64,000 bases of DNA, taken from the NCBI RefSeq assembly GCF_014212355.1, contig NZ_JACKXD010000002.1:496001-560000 (forward strand), written 5' to 3'. The notes beneath the pieces are model-generated. The model made no database searches and was not told the origin of the DNA. It was given only the letters and a program-made list of their open reading frames with translations. Below, one piece after another: positions 17,541 to 26,076 of the stretch. Origin of the DNA: Halobellus ruber (GTDB lineage Archaea; Halobacteriota; Halobacteria; Halobacteriales; Haloferacaceae). The translations under genes and the position numbers were made by a program. Each line of letters opens with the position of its first letter. Positions within the stretch are counted from its first letter, which is position 1.

Positions 17541-18155
17541 TCAGGAGTCGGTCTCGTCGCCGAAAGCGGCGTCGTCGTCGATCTCGGCGTCCATATCGGG
17601 GAACGACGCGAACGCCTGTCGGAAGTCGTCGTCGGTCAGCTCGGAGAGCGTCTCGTCTAAGTCCTCCCGCAACTCCTCCATCCGTGCGGTGAGCTCCTGG
17701 TACTCGCTTTCCTCCTCGACGGAGACGTCCGGGGTCGATTCCAGGGCGGCCTTCTTCGAGGCGAGCTGGAAGAACTCCTGAGTTCGCTCGTCGTACCCGG
17801 CGCGCCGGAGCAGTACCTCAACGAGCCCGTGGAGGTCCTCGCGGGTGACGGGCTTGACCAGGTAATCGTCGAACGGCATCTCGACGATGTCGAGGTCCGG
17901 TTCGACGGCCGTGATCATCGCGACACGGCAGTCGATCCCGCGGGATCTGATCTCCGAGAGCACCTCGTCGCCGGTCATATCCGGCATCCGGCGGTCTAAG
18001 AGGACTACGTCGGTCTCGTCTTCGACGAGCTCCAACGCCGTACGGCCGTCGTTCGCCGTCTGCACCTCGTAAAGATCCGAGAGGTAGATGGCGTAGAGGT
18101 CCGCCAGGTCGGTTTCGTCCTCGACTATGAGGACCTGGGGTGTGGGGCCGTCCAT
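17541..18155 (-). CDS. HalX-type response regulator (second copy)
   Basis: A 204-residue receiver-HalX protein. The receiver has E12/D13, phospho-acceptor D54 in LLDRRMPDMTG and K101 in DYLVKP, all at the same positions as in the paralogue at 9307-9903. The HalX domain (about 120-190) is a helical pair ending in an acidic tail. A TATA-like TAATAATAAC lies about 10-20 bp upstream of the start on the minus strand. The two copies look like an old duplication that diverged mainly in the linker and tail. Confidence 0.92.
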   Translation of the reverse strand: MDGPTPQVLIVEDETDLADLYAIYLSDLYEVQTANDGRTALELVEDETDVVLLDRRMPDMTGDEVLSEIRSRGIDCRVAMITAVEPDLDIVEMPFDDYLVKPVTREDLHGLVEVLLRRAGYDERTQEFFQLASKKAALESTPDVSVEEESEYQELTARMEELREDLDETLSELTDDDFRQAFASFPDMDAEIDDDAAFGDETDS

Positions 18156-18286
18156 GTGAAGTTATTATTACCATCCCAGCCAAGTGTCTAAATTCTTGCC
18201 CTCGGGTACCGCCGATCGATCGGACCCGCGACCGACTCTCAGCCGGGGTCACCGTGGCGGTTTTGTCTCCGGGAACCCAACGGGTG

Positions 18287-19807
18287 ATGATGACAGTCTG
18301 GCTGCTCGGCGACCAACTCGGTCCCGGGGTCGCCCCGCTCGACACCGCCGATCACGTCCTCCTGATCGAGGCCCACGCCTTCGCGGACCGGCGTCGCTAC
18401 CACCCGCAGAAGCTCACGCTGGTCTTTAGCGCGATGCGACACTTCCGCGACGAGCTCAGGGACCGCGGCTACGACGTTACCTACCTTCGAGCGGAGACGT
18501 TCGGCGACGGTCTCGATCGGTACTTCGAGACCAACCCGGGCGACCACCTGGTGGGGCTGCGGTCGCCGAGCCACGGCGCCGACGACCGGCGGCGTCGGCT
18601 CGTCGAGGCGCGGGGCGGCACGCTGACTCTCGTCGAGAACGACCTGTTTCTGACTACGCGCGAGGAGTTCGACGCGTGGGCCGACGAGACGGGCAGCGGC
18701 GACGATGGGTCGCGGACCTTCCGCCAGGAGCACTGGTACCGTCACGTCCGCCGGGAGACGGGCATCCTGATGGACGGTTCGGACCCGGTCGGCGGCGAGT
18801 GGAACTACGACGACCAGAACCGGGAGACGCCGCCGGCGGAGTGGACGCCGCCGGACGTGCCCCGGTTCGAGCCCGACGACATAACCCGGGAGGTCCAGAC
18901 GTTCGTCGCCGACCGCTACGACGACCACTGGGGCGATCCCGAGGGGTTCGTCTGGCCAGTCACCCGGACGGAGGCGCTCCAGGCGCTGGAGCATTTCGTC
19001 TCGGTCCGGCTCCCGGAGTTCGGCGCCTACCAGGACGCGATGCTCGACGACGAGTGGGCGCTGTGTCACTCGCTGCTCTCGGCGGCGCTCAACCTCGGAC
19101 TCATCCGTCCCCGAGAGGTCGTCGACGCCGCAGTCGACACCTACGAGTCGGGATCGGCCCCGCTCAACAGCGTCGAGGGGTTCGTCCGGCAGATCGTGGG
19201 GTGGCGGGAGTTTATGCGCCACGTCTACCGCCGGTCGATGCCGGACCTCGCCGACGCCAACCAACTCGACCAGACCGAGCCGCTCCCGCCGGCGTACTGG
19301 ACCGGCGAGACCGATATGCGGTGTCTCTCGAAGGCCGTCGAACACGTCCACGACCGGGGGTACGCCCACCACATCGAGCGGCTGATGGTGCTGTCGAACT
19401 TCGCGCTGCTCTACGGCGTCGACCCCGCCGAACTCAACGAGTGGTTCCACCTGGGGTTCGTCGACGCCTACCACTGGGTGACCACGCCCAACGTCGTCGG
19501 GATGGGGTCGTTCGGGACCGACGTGCTCTCCTCGAAGCCGTACGCGTCGTCGGCGAACTACATCGACAAGATGAGCGACCACTGTGCGGCCTGTCCGTAC
19601 GCGAAATCGAAGACCACCGGCGAGAACGCCTGCCCGTTCAACGCGCTCTACTGGGACTTCCTGAAGCGCAACGAGGAGACGCTCCGCGGGACCGGCCGGA
19701 TGGGGCTGATGTACTCACACGTCGACCGGAAGGACGACGAGGAGTGGGCCGCGATCCGGGACCGCGCCGCGGAGTTGCGAGCGCGGGCCGAGGACGGCGA
19801 CCTGTGA
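18287..19807 (+). CDS. Fe-S cryptochrome/photolyase (FeS-BCP, PhrB/CryB type)
   Basis: A 506-residue protein of the DPRP family (PF04244), flavoproteins that include bacterial (6-4) photolyase PhrB. The N-terminal Rossmann domain starts MTVWLLGDQLGPGVAPLD, and the helical FAD domain follows. Four cysteines at C346, C433, C436 and C449 have almost the same spacing as the [4Fe-4S] ligands of PhrB (87 residues, then 3 and 13), which strongly supports the cluster. It therefore probably repairs UV photoproducts or senses light. GTG 18284, ATG 18287 and ATG 18290 are possible starts. A classical photolyase lies 6 kb away. Confidence 0.92.
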   Translation: MMTVWLLGDQLGPGVAPLDTADHVLLIEAHAFADRRRYHPQKLTLVFSAMRHFRDELRDRGYDVTYLRAETFGDGLDRYFETNPGDHLVGLRSPSHGADDRRRRLVEARGGTLTLVENDLFLTTREEFDAWADETGSGDDGSRTFRQEHWYRHVRRETGILMDGSDPVGGEWNYDDQNRETPPAEWTPPDVPRFEPDDITREVQTFVADRYDDHWGDPEGFVWPVTRTEALQALEHFVSVRLPEFGAYQDAMLDDEWALCHSLLSAALNLGLIRPREVVDAAVDTYESGSAPLNSVEGFVRQIVGWREFMRHVYRRSMPDLADANQLDQTEPLPPAYWTGETDMRCLSKAVEHVHDRGYAHHIERLMVLSNFALLYGVDPAELNEWFHLGFVDAYHWVTTPNVVGMGSFGTDVLSSKPYASSANYIDKMSDHCAACPYAKSKTTGENACPFNALYWDFLKRNEETLRGTGRMGLMYSHVDRKDDEEWAAIRDRAAELRARAEDGDL

Positions 19808-19902
19808 CCCGGCGGCCGCGTCGCTCGCGGGCGTGAGAAAAGGAAAACCGTGGTGAGAATCGACGTGACCGCCGACCGCAGTACCGCTTCCGTGGTGCGT
19901 CC

Positions 19903-20097
19903 TTACAGGCGCTGGAGGTTCGTCGCGCGCGGGCCCTTGTCGGCCTGCTCGATGTCGAACTCCACTTCCTGGCCTTCTTCGAGGTCCGGACCGCCGACGT
20001 CCTCCATGTGGAAGAAGACGTCCTCCTCGGAATCCTCACTTTCGATGAAACCGTAACCGCCCGTGTCGTTAAAGAACGCAACCGTGCCTGTCGCCAT
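19903..20097 (-). CDS. cspA: Cold-shock domain protein
   Basis: A 64-residue single CSD protein. The RNP1-type motif GGYGFIE and RNP2-type VFFHME are intact; it binds single-stranded nucleic acid and acts as an RNA chaperone. The TATA-like GTTATATG lies about 30 bp upstream on the minus strand. The paralogue at 26841 is very similar in sequence. Confidence 0.95.
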   Translation of the reverse strand: MATGTVAFFNDTGGYGFIESEDSEEDVFFHMEDVGGPDLEEGQEVEFDIEQADKGPRATNLQRL

Positions 20098-20177
20098 TGC
20101 AGTCTAGCGAACGCGAAGGGGACATATAACGCTTGTGTCGTCGGGTCGCCGCCTCCCGAACGGGTTATACTGCGGCC

Positions 20178-20675
20178 TCAGACCGTAACGCCGAGATATG
20201 CGGCCGCTCCCGCGGCGAAGACGCCGACCGCGAAGAGCCCGTAGTTGGCGACGGTGTTGTCCGCCCGGCAGAGGCCGATCGTGTAGGTGCGGGTCGAGGC
20301 GGGCCACAGGAAATTGACCCCCGCCGGTGTCAACGCGTCCCCGAGCAGGTGTGCGACGACCGCGAACGCGCCGATCACGAACCCCAGCACCGGAATCGGG
20401 AGTCCGGCGATCGAACCCACCCCGCCGCCGACGGATTCCAGCGCCATCCCTGCAGCGGCGAACACTCCGCCCACGAGCGCCGCGAAGAGCAGCGAGTGGG
20501 TCGGTCCGCGGTGGGAGATCCCGGGAATCCGGTGGTCGAGGTCGGGAAGCATCGCCAGCCAGAGCATCGCGCCGCCGGTGACGACCGCGAGGTCCGCACG
20601 CTCGACTGCGAGCAGTGCGAACGCGACCGGAGCAAACACGAGCAGCGAGACGCCGTAGTGGCCCTTGCGGTACAC
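20178..20675 (-). CDS. YdjM-family membrane-bound metal-dependent hydrolase-like protein
   Basis: A 165-residue membrane protein with about four hydrophobic segments. It begins MYRKGHYGVSLLVFAPVAF and has the conserved metal-type motif LPDLDHRIPGISHRGPTHS (D, H, H, H) and AHLLGDALTPAG (H, D), which define the LexA-regulated YdjM/COG1988 family. The biological substrate is not known. It is divergent from the MBL-fold hydrolase gene. Confidence 0.85.
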   Translation of the reverse strand: MYRKGHYGVSLLVFAPVAFALLAVERADLAVVTGGAMLWLAMLPDLDHRIPGISHRGPTHSLLFAALVGGVFAAAGMALESVGGGVGSIAGLPIPVLGFVIGAFAVVAHLLGDALTPAGVNFLWPASTRTYTIGLCRADNTVANYGLFAVGVFAAGAAAYLGVTV

Positions 20676-20786
20676 ACCCGCATCTCGAAGTCGGAGGTGA
20701 AAAGCGTCGCGCCCCCGTCACGGCGACGAGCAGTCGACCCCGCCCCGAGCGGAAAGACGCAAGTCGGCCGACCGTCAACCCCGGAT

Positions 20787-21365
20787 GTGATCACGAACCT
20801 CGCAGCCGGCGTCCGGGCGTTCACCTCGAACGCGTTTCTGGTGACCGGGGAGACGACCGCGCTGGTGGATTCCGGCGCGAACTTTGATGTCGTCGCCCGC
20901 ATCCGGGAGCAGATCGACACGCTCGATCGGGTCTACATCACGCACACCCATCCAGACCACGTCGACAACGTCCCCGACGTGAGGACCGCATTCGACGTCG
21001 AAACGTGGGGCTACGACCCCGATCACGACCTCGTCGACAACGCGGTCGCGGATGGCGACCTCGTTCAGATCGGCGACCACGACTACGAGGCGCTGCACAC
21101 CCCGGGTCACAAGTCCGATCACCTCTGCTTCCATTCGGAGGTTTCGGGGGTCTGCTTCGCGGGCGACTTGGTGTTTGCAAACGGCGGGGTCGGCCGGACG
21201 GACCTCCCCGGCGGCGACTTCGAGGCCCTGGTCGCGAGCGTCGACCGGCTCCGAGCGGCCGTCGGCGACGACCTCGCCGCGCTCCACGTCGGTCACGGGC
21301 CGAGCGCGACCGACGCCCCACTCGACGACATCGAGATGGCTGCCCGCTCGGTTCGGTCCCGGTGA
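20787..21365 (+). CDS. Metallo-beta-lactamase-fold hydrolase
   Basis: A 192-residue MBL-fold protein. The zinc-binding signature HTHPDHVD, a later H in LHTPGHKSDH and the D in FAGDLVF are present, followed by HVGHGP. I start at GTG 20787 (VITNLAAGVRAF) because the family begins there and the longer frame is a shadow-like extension. It resembles glyoxalase II/COG0491 hydrolases of unknown substrate. Confidence 0.85.
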   Translation: MITNLAAGVRAFTSNAFLVTGETTALVDSGANFDVVARIREQIDTLDRVYITHTHPDHVDNVPDVRTAFDVETWGYDPDHDLVDNAVADGDLVQIGDHDYEALHTPGHKSDHLCFHSEVSGVCFAGDLVFANGGVGRTDLPGGDFEALVASVDRLRAAVGDDLAALHVGHGPSATDAPLDDIEMAARSVRSR

Positions 21366-21398
21366 GGCGAACGGATCGGCGTCGCCGCCCTCAGCGCC

Positions 21399-21728
21399 TC
21401 ATTCGGGATCTTCCGGCGCGTGCACGTCCTCTATGTCGTCGGGGATCTCGTCGGCGGGCCGCCCCTCGCTCGCCAGCCCGAAGTACCCCGGTTCGTCGCC
21501 CACAGGATCGTTGATGACGAGTTCCTCGGCGTGGGCCATCAACCACGGGATCGTCCACGCGACCACCCGGTCCTCGGCATCGGCAGCCAACTCGACCTCG
21601 GGGTCGATCCCCTGGAGCAGCCGCGCGATCTCCGGGACCGTGTACATCAGGTCGGGGTCAAGTACTTCCTCGGGTTCGTACAGCCGGTAGGGGTACAGCG
21701 TGTCGAAGGCGGATTTGGGCCTGGGCAC
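21399..21728 (-). CDS. Small haloarchaeal protein (DUF5827-type)
   Basis: A 109-residue acidic protein, starting with GTG as VPRPKSAFDTLYPYRLYEPE. Conserved-looking segments VPEIARLLQGIDP and IPWLMAHAEELVINDP, and the acidic tail, match my memory of DUF5827. It has no signal or membrane span. It is divergent from the dihydropteroate-synthase-like gene, 115 bp away, and convergent with the MBL gene. Function unknown. Confidence 0.7.
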   Translation of the reverse strand: MPRPKSAFDTLYPYRLYEPEEVLDPDLMYTVPEIARLLQGIDPEVELAADAEDRVVAWTIPWLMAHAEELVINDPVGDEPGYFGLASEGRPADEIPDDIEDVHAPEDPE

Positions 21729-21803
21729 ACCTCCCGGTTGTGGTCGACCGACAAAAGTCCCGCCGGGTCGGCGCCGAGCGGCCGGCGTCGGCGGGGCGGG
21801 CCG

Positions 21804-21826
21804 CGGACACACAGTATATGTGTCCG
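21804..21826. promoter_or_regulatory. 23-bp palindrome around the TATA box of the pterin gene
   Basis: CGGACACA at 21804-21811 is matched by TGTGTCCG at 21819-21826 with a central CAGTATA, so the TATA-like core is enclosed by a perfect 8-bp inverted repeat. The ATG at 21844 follows 18 bp later. A regulator bound here would block TBP binding, so this looks like a repressor operator. Confidence 0.55.
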
Positions 21827-21843
21827 CCGTTCCAGAAACGGGT

Positions 21844-23028
21844 ATGCGAACTGTGGACGCCGCCGGACTGGGGATCGGTGACGAGCAGCCGCCGCGGATC
21901 ATGGGAGTTCTGAACGTCTCGAAGGAGTCGCCCTACGACCCGAGCGTCTTCGACGACCCGGGCGAGGCCGCCGCCTACGTCGACGAGGAACTCATCGACG
22001 AGGGCGCCGACATCGTCGACGTCGGCCTGGAGTCGGCCAACAAGCGCTTCGAGGTGCTCTCAGCCGACGAGGAGCTCGAACGGCTCGACACCGCCGTCGA
22101 GACCCTCGAAAGCGTCTCCGGGGAGGCCGTCTTCTCGATCGAGACCCGGTACCACGAGGTCGCGGAGGCCGCCCTCGACCGGGGGTACGATATGGTCAAC
22201 GACATCTGCGGCTTCGCGGACCCCGAGATGCCGCGGGTGTGTGCGGAACACGACGTCGCCGTCGGGAAGATGGCGTCGCCGCCGGACCTGACGCGGCCGG
22301 GTGCGGTGGAGGACGTCGACGATATCTACGACGCCCTCGGGCGGAACGGCTTCACCGACAAGACCATAATCGATCCCGCCTTCGGGGGGTGGTCCGAGGA
22401 GAAGACCCTCGAAGACGACCGCGAGACCTTCCGGCGGCTCCGGGAGTTCCGCGGCCTCGGGTATCCAATCTTGGTGTCGATCAACCGCAAGAACTTCCTT
22501 CGGGAGGTCGCCGGCCGCTCGACCGAGGCGGCGCTGCCGGTCTCGCTGGCGGCGACGTCGATGGCGGTCGAACGCGGCGCACACGTGATCCGGACCCACG
22601 ACGTCGCCGAAACACGGGACGCCGCGCTGATCGGCAAGGAGTTCGCCCGGCGCCGGGTCCGCGAGGCCGGCGACGTTTCGGTCGAGGAACTCGACGTGAC
22701 GACGCCGCGCGAGGCGGAACGGCACCTCGACCGCGTCGGCGTCGACGACGTGGCCGGATCGGACGCGACGGACGCCGCGTCGGTCTCCGGCGACGCGGTC
22801 GTCCGGGTGTTCGAGTTCGACGGGCTCTCAGACGCCGACATAGGCGCGCTCGCCGCCGCCGCGACCGACGCCGACGTAACGGTCGTGTCGGGGGCGGGCG
22901 ATGCCGACGGCGGGCGGTCGGTCCTCGTCTTCGGCACGTCGCGGGCGCTCTCCGAACTCGACGTCGGCGGAGGACGTAGCGACGCGCTGGACGGGGCGCT
23001 TGCGACTGTCGGCTCGGCCGTCAGATGA
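21844..23028 (+). CDS. Dihydropteroate synthase-like pterin-binding protein
   Basis: A 394-residue protein. Residues ~15-285 form a TIM-barrel pterin-binding domain with MGVLNVSKESPYDPSVF, a substituted form of the classical MGxxNxTPDSF motif, then DIVDVGLESANK, NDICGF and ISINRKNFLR-like segments. A C-terminal region of ~100 residues has no clear match. The ATG at 21844 is close to the promoter palindrome. This fits the haloarchaeal FolP-type proteins, which act in folate or pterin synthesis, but the active-site changes mean that sulfa-type synthase activity is not certain. The MptE-like gene follows on the same strand. Confidence 0.8.
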   Translation: MRTVDAAGLGIGDEQPPRIMGVLNVSKESPYDPSVFDDPGEAAAYVDEELIDEGADIVDVGLESANKRFEVLSADEELERLDTAVETLESVSGEAVFSIETRYHEVAEAALDRGYDMVNDICGFADPEMPRVCAEHDVAVGKMASPPDLTRPGAVEDVDDIYDALGRNGFTDKTIIDPAFGGWSEEKTLEDDRETFRRLREFRGLGYPILVSINRKNFLREVAGRSTEAALPVSLAATSMAVERGAHVIRTHDVAETRDAALIGKEFARRRVREAGDVSVEELDVTTPREAERHLDRVGVDDVAGSDATDAASVSGDAVVRVFEFDGLSDADIGALAAAATDADVTVVSGAGDADGGRSVLVFGTSRALSELDVGGGRSDALDGALATVGSAVR

Positions 23029-23178
23029 GCGAAAGCGGGGGTCGCCGGGTGCGGCCGCCTCCGACGGGCCGTGACCTCCCGACGCATCGGTCGCTCCGAG
23101 CGGCGGCAGCGCCGACCGAAGAATACGCACGACGGGGACCCCGACCCGCCCGTGAGCGTCTCACACGGCAAAACACGA

Positions 23179-23282
23179 GAAAGCTTATACCGAACCCACA
23201 AGAACCGGACGACTGGAGGCCGGAAGGGCATTCGGGTAGGGGTACTTGGTGCCATTCCGGCTCGCACCGTTACACCCCGGAG
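23179..23282 (+). ncRNA. Candidate structured leader or small RNA before mptE
   Basis: A TATA-like CTTATAC (about 23184-23190) lies 100 bp before the mptE start, an unusually long leader for this genome. Between them is a strong hairpin: GCCGGAA at 23219-23225 pairs with TTCCGGC at 23255-23261, then GGCA (23227-23230) pairs with TGCC (23250-23253) across one mismatch, leaving a 19-base loop. A weak lower stem (AACCGG / CCGTT) ends directly at ACA (23272-23274), which is H/ACA-like, but no K-turn is seen and spacing is short. It may be an mRNA leader, a small RNA, or neither. Confidence 0.3.
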
Positions 23283-23290
23283 CCACAGCT

Positions 23291-23980
23291 ATGAGATTTC
23301 AATCCTGGGAGCCGGTCTACGAGTCGATCCTCGCGGACTTCGGCTACCCCCGCGAGGGCGACGAACGCGCCCGCGACGCCATCGCAACGTATGCGACCCC
23401 GTTCGACTTCGACCGCCTCGCTGCCGCCGGCGACGTCGTCGCGGTAGTGGGCGCTGCCCCGTCGCTTCCGGAGGAAGTCGACCGCGTCGGTGACGCGGAT
23501 CTGGTGTTTGCGGCGTCGACGGCCGCCGACGTGGTCCGAGAGGCCGGGTTGGCGGTGGACCTCCACGTCACCGACCTCGACAAGAACCCCGAGACGGCGC
23601 GGGACCTGACCGCGACCGGCGTCCCGGTGGCGGCCCACGCCCACGGCGACAACCTCGATCTGGTGGAGGAGTGGCTGCCGCGGCTCGACGCGTCGGAGAC
23701 GGTCGCGACAACGCAGGCCTCCCCGGTCGACGCCGTGTACAACTTCGGCGGGTTCACCGACGGCGATCGGGCGGCGTTCCTCGCCGACGAACTCGGCGCG
23801 GCGGAACTCCGATTCGTCGGGTGGGACTTCGACGACCCCGGGGTCGGCGCCGAAAAGGCCCGGAAGCTCCGGTGGGCCGAGCGCCTGCTTCACCTGCTCG
23901 AACGCCGACGAGCCGAGCGATTCCGCGTTCTCGACGGCCGGCGGGACGCCATCGACCCGATCCCGATGCCCGAGAGCTGA
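23291..23980 (+). CDS. mptE: 6-hydroxymethyl-7,8-dihydropterin pyrophosphokinase, MptE-like
   Basis: A 229-residue protein starting MRFQSWEPVYESILADFGYP, with the conserved GAAPSLPEEVD and VTDLDKNPE motifs, HAHGDN and RFVGWDFDDPGVG. This matches the archaeal MptE family (PF01973, DUF115), which adds pyrophosphate to the pterin alcohol before condensation with p-aminobenzoate or another acceptor. The preceding gene encodes a dihydropteroate-synthase-like protein, so the two make a two-step pterin pathway. Confidence 0.85.
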   Translation: MRFQSWEPVYESILADFGYPREGDERARDAIATYATPFDFDRLAAAGDVVAVVGAAPSLPEEVDRVGDADLVFAASTAADVVREAGLAVDLHVTDLDKNPETARDLTATGVPVAAHAHGDNLDLVEEWLPRLDASETVATTQASPVDAVYNFGGFTDGDRAAFLADELGAAELRFVGWDFDDPGVGAEKARKLRWAERLLHLLERRRAERFRVLDGRRDAIDPIPMPES

Positions 23981-24058
23981 TCCGTCGCGTCGCCGCCTCG
24001 GACCGGCCTCTCCTTCCGCCGCCGACACGGTTACGGCACCCGAGTCCCTGGCACCGCT

Positions 24059-25528
24059 ATGCAGATTCACTGGCACCGCGACGACCTCCGGGCGGCCGAC
24101 AACCGAGGCCTCGCGGCGGCAGCGGACGCGGCCGCGGGAACGGACGGGGCGTCGGGGACGGCGCCCTCGGGCGGGGTGCTCCCGGTGTTCGTCCTCGACG
24201 ACGGCGTCCTCGAGTACGCCGGCGACGCGCGTGTCCGGTTTATGCTGGACGCGCTCGACTCGCTGCGCGCGTGGTATCGCGACCACGGGTCGGACCTGCT
24301 CGTCGTCCGCGGCGACCCCGCGTCGATCCTGTCCGCCCTCGCCCGGGAGCACGACGCCGACCGGGTAGTCTGGAACAAGGGCTACTCCGGATTCGCACGC
24401 GACCGCGACGACCGGGTGCGCGACGCGCTCGACGACGAAGGCGTCGAATACGACTCCTTCCACGACGCCATCTTCCACGAACCCGGGTCGATCACGACCA
24501 ACGCGGGCGATCCCTACTCGGTGTTCACGTACTTCGGGCGGAAGTGGCTGGACCGCCCGAAGGCCGATCCGGTCGACGCCCCCGATGCCTCGGCGCTAGC
24601 GGATGTCGACGGCGATCCGCTTCCGGCTATCGAGGAGTTGGGGTTCGCTGCTCCCGACGCCGACGTGGAGACGGCAGGGACCGACGCGGCGAGAGACCGG
24701 CTCGATACGTTCTGCGCCGACGGGATCTTCCGGTACGACGAGGACCGCGACTACCCCACGCGCGGGGCGGTCTCCCGGCTCTCCGCACACCTGGCGTGGG
24801 GGACCATCGGCATCCGCGAGGTGTACGCGGCGACCGAGGCTGCGATGGAACGCGCCGAGAACGGCGGCGCCGACGTGGCCGGGTTCACGCCCGAGGAGCA
24901 GGTCGACTCCGTCGAGGAGTTCCAGTCCCAGTTGGCGTGGCGGGAGTTCTACACCCACGTGCTGTACTTCAACCCGGAGGTCGTCACGGAGAACTACAAG
25001 GAGTACGAACACGACATCGAGTGGCGCGACGACCCCGAGGAGCTCCGGGCGTGGAAGCGCGGCGAGACCGGCTACCCCATCGTCGACGCCGGGATGCGAC
25101 AGCTCTTGGACGAAGCGTACATGCACAACCGCGTCCGGATGATCGTCGCCTCCTTCCTCACGAAGGACCTCCGGATCGACTGGCGGGCGGGCTACGATCA
25201 TTTCCGGACGCACCTCGTGGACCACGACACCGCAAACGACAACGGCGGGTGGCAGTGGGCGGCGTCCACCGGCACCGACGCCCAGCCGTACTTCCGGATC
25301 TTCAACCCGATGAGTCAGGGCGAACGCTACGATCCGGACGCCGAGTACATCACACAGTACGTCCCGGAACTCCGGGGCGTCGACGCCGACACCATCCACG
25401 AGTGGCACGAGCTCTCGCCGGTCGAACGGGCGCAGGTCGACACCGACTACCCGGCGCCGATCGTCGACCACAGCGAGCGTCGGGAGGAGGCGCTGTCGAT
25501 GTTCGAGGCCGCCCGCGGCGACGATTGA
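24059..25528 (+). CDS. phr: Deoxyribodipyrimidine photolyase (class I CPD photolyase)
   Basis: A 489-residue photolyase. It starts MQIHWHRDDLRAADNRGLAA (Rossmann antenna domain), and the helical FAD-binding domain has QLAWREFYTH, TGYPIVDAGMRQL, MHNRVRMIVASFLTKDL and DNNGGWQWAASTGTDAQPYFR-like motifs with the conserved tryptophans. It repairs cyclobutane pyrimidine dimers with blue light. The length is typical. It is 78 bp downstream of mptE. Confidence 0.96.
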   Translation: MQIHWHRDDLRAADNRGLAAAADAAAGTDGASGTAPSGGVLPVFVLDDGVLEYAGDARVRFMLDALDSLRAWYRDHGSDLLVVRGDPASILSALAREHDADRVVWNKGYSGFARDRDDRVRDALDDEGVEYDSFHDAIFHEPGSITTNAGDPYSVFTYFGRKWLDRPKADPVDAPDASALADVDGDPLPAIEELGFAAPDADVETAGTDAARDRLDTFCADGIFRYDEDRDYPTRGAVSRLSAHLAWGTIGIREVYAATEAAMERAENGGADVAGFTPEEQVDSVEEFQSQLAWREFYTHVLYFNPEVVTENYKEYEHDIEWRDDPEELRAWKRGETGYPIVDAGMRQLLDEAYMHNRVRMIVASFLTKDLRIDWRAGYDHFRTHLVDHDTANDNGGWQWAASTGTDAQPYFRIFNPMSQGERYDPDAEYITQYVPELRGVDADTIHEWHELSPVERAQVDTDYPAPIVDHSERREEALSMFEAARGDD

Positions 25529-25544
25529 GGGCGTCCGGCGCTGA

Positions 25545-25928
25545 TCACTCCACTGCCGCGTACGATTCCAGCGTCGCGAGGGAAACGTCCTCCAGGACCG
25601 CCTCGCTTGTCGCCTCCAGGACCACCGGCGGCGCACGCCCCGCCTCGTGGGCCTCCACCCACCGCGGCACACAGAGACACCAGCAGTCGCCGGGTTCGAG
25701 CCCCGGGAAGTTGTATTCGGGACGCGGCGTGATCAGATCGTTGCCCTGTGCTTTGCTGTACTCCAGAAACTCCGCGGTGAGAACCGCACACACCTCGTGG
25801 CGGCCCGGGTCGCGCCGGAGGTGGCGGCAGTGTCCGTCGCGGAGAAAGCCCGTCTCGGGGTCGTGATTGCAGGGCTGGAGTGGCTCGCCGTACACGTTCG
25901 GTTCTTCGTGATCGCTCGGACTCGACAT
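25545..25928 (-). CDS. DUF2237 family protein
   Basis: A 127-residue soluble protein with the DUF2237 pattern NVYGEPLQPCNHDPETGFLRDG, then VCAVLTAEFLEYSKAQGNDL and GDCWCLCVPRWVEA. Several conserved cysteines (CNHDP, HCRH, CWCLC) suggest metal or redox binding, but the role is not known. The ATG at 25928 is at the family N-terminus. It is convergent with phr. Confidence 0.88.
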   Translation of the reverse strand: MSSPSDHEEPNVYGEPLQPCNHDPETGFLRDGHCRHLRRDPGRHEVCAVLTAEFLEYSKAQGNDLITPRPEYNFPGLEPGDCWCLCVPRWVEAHEAGRAPPVVLEATSEAVLEDVSLATLESYAAVE

Positions 25929-26006
25929 ACTCACGGTTCGGACCCGTGGACGCAAAAACGGCTTCCCCGACGACGAAACCGATCGCGTCGTCGTGTCGCG
26001 TGTAGT

Positions 26007-26018
26007 GTAACGTGTTAC
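26007..26018. promoter_or_regulatory. Inverted repeat upstream of superoxide dismutase
   Basis: GTAAC-GT-GTTAC is a perfect palindrome with a two-base centre, 59 bp before the sod start. It lies upstream of the TATA-like CTATAG (26052-26057), the usual place for an activator site. Confidence 0.4.
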
Positions 26019-26076
26019 CACATCTCTCTTAACGTTTAACAGGAATACGACCTATAGTAGAATCGGAGGCAGAACT

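Noticed and set aside
23219-23274. Calling the mptE leader hairpin an H/ACA guide RNA.
   Set aside because: The distance from the upper stem to ACA is about 10 bases instead of the usual 14-16, and no K-turn is seen.
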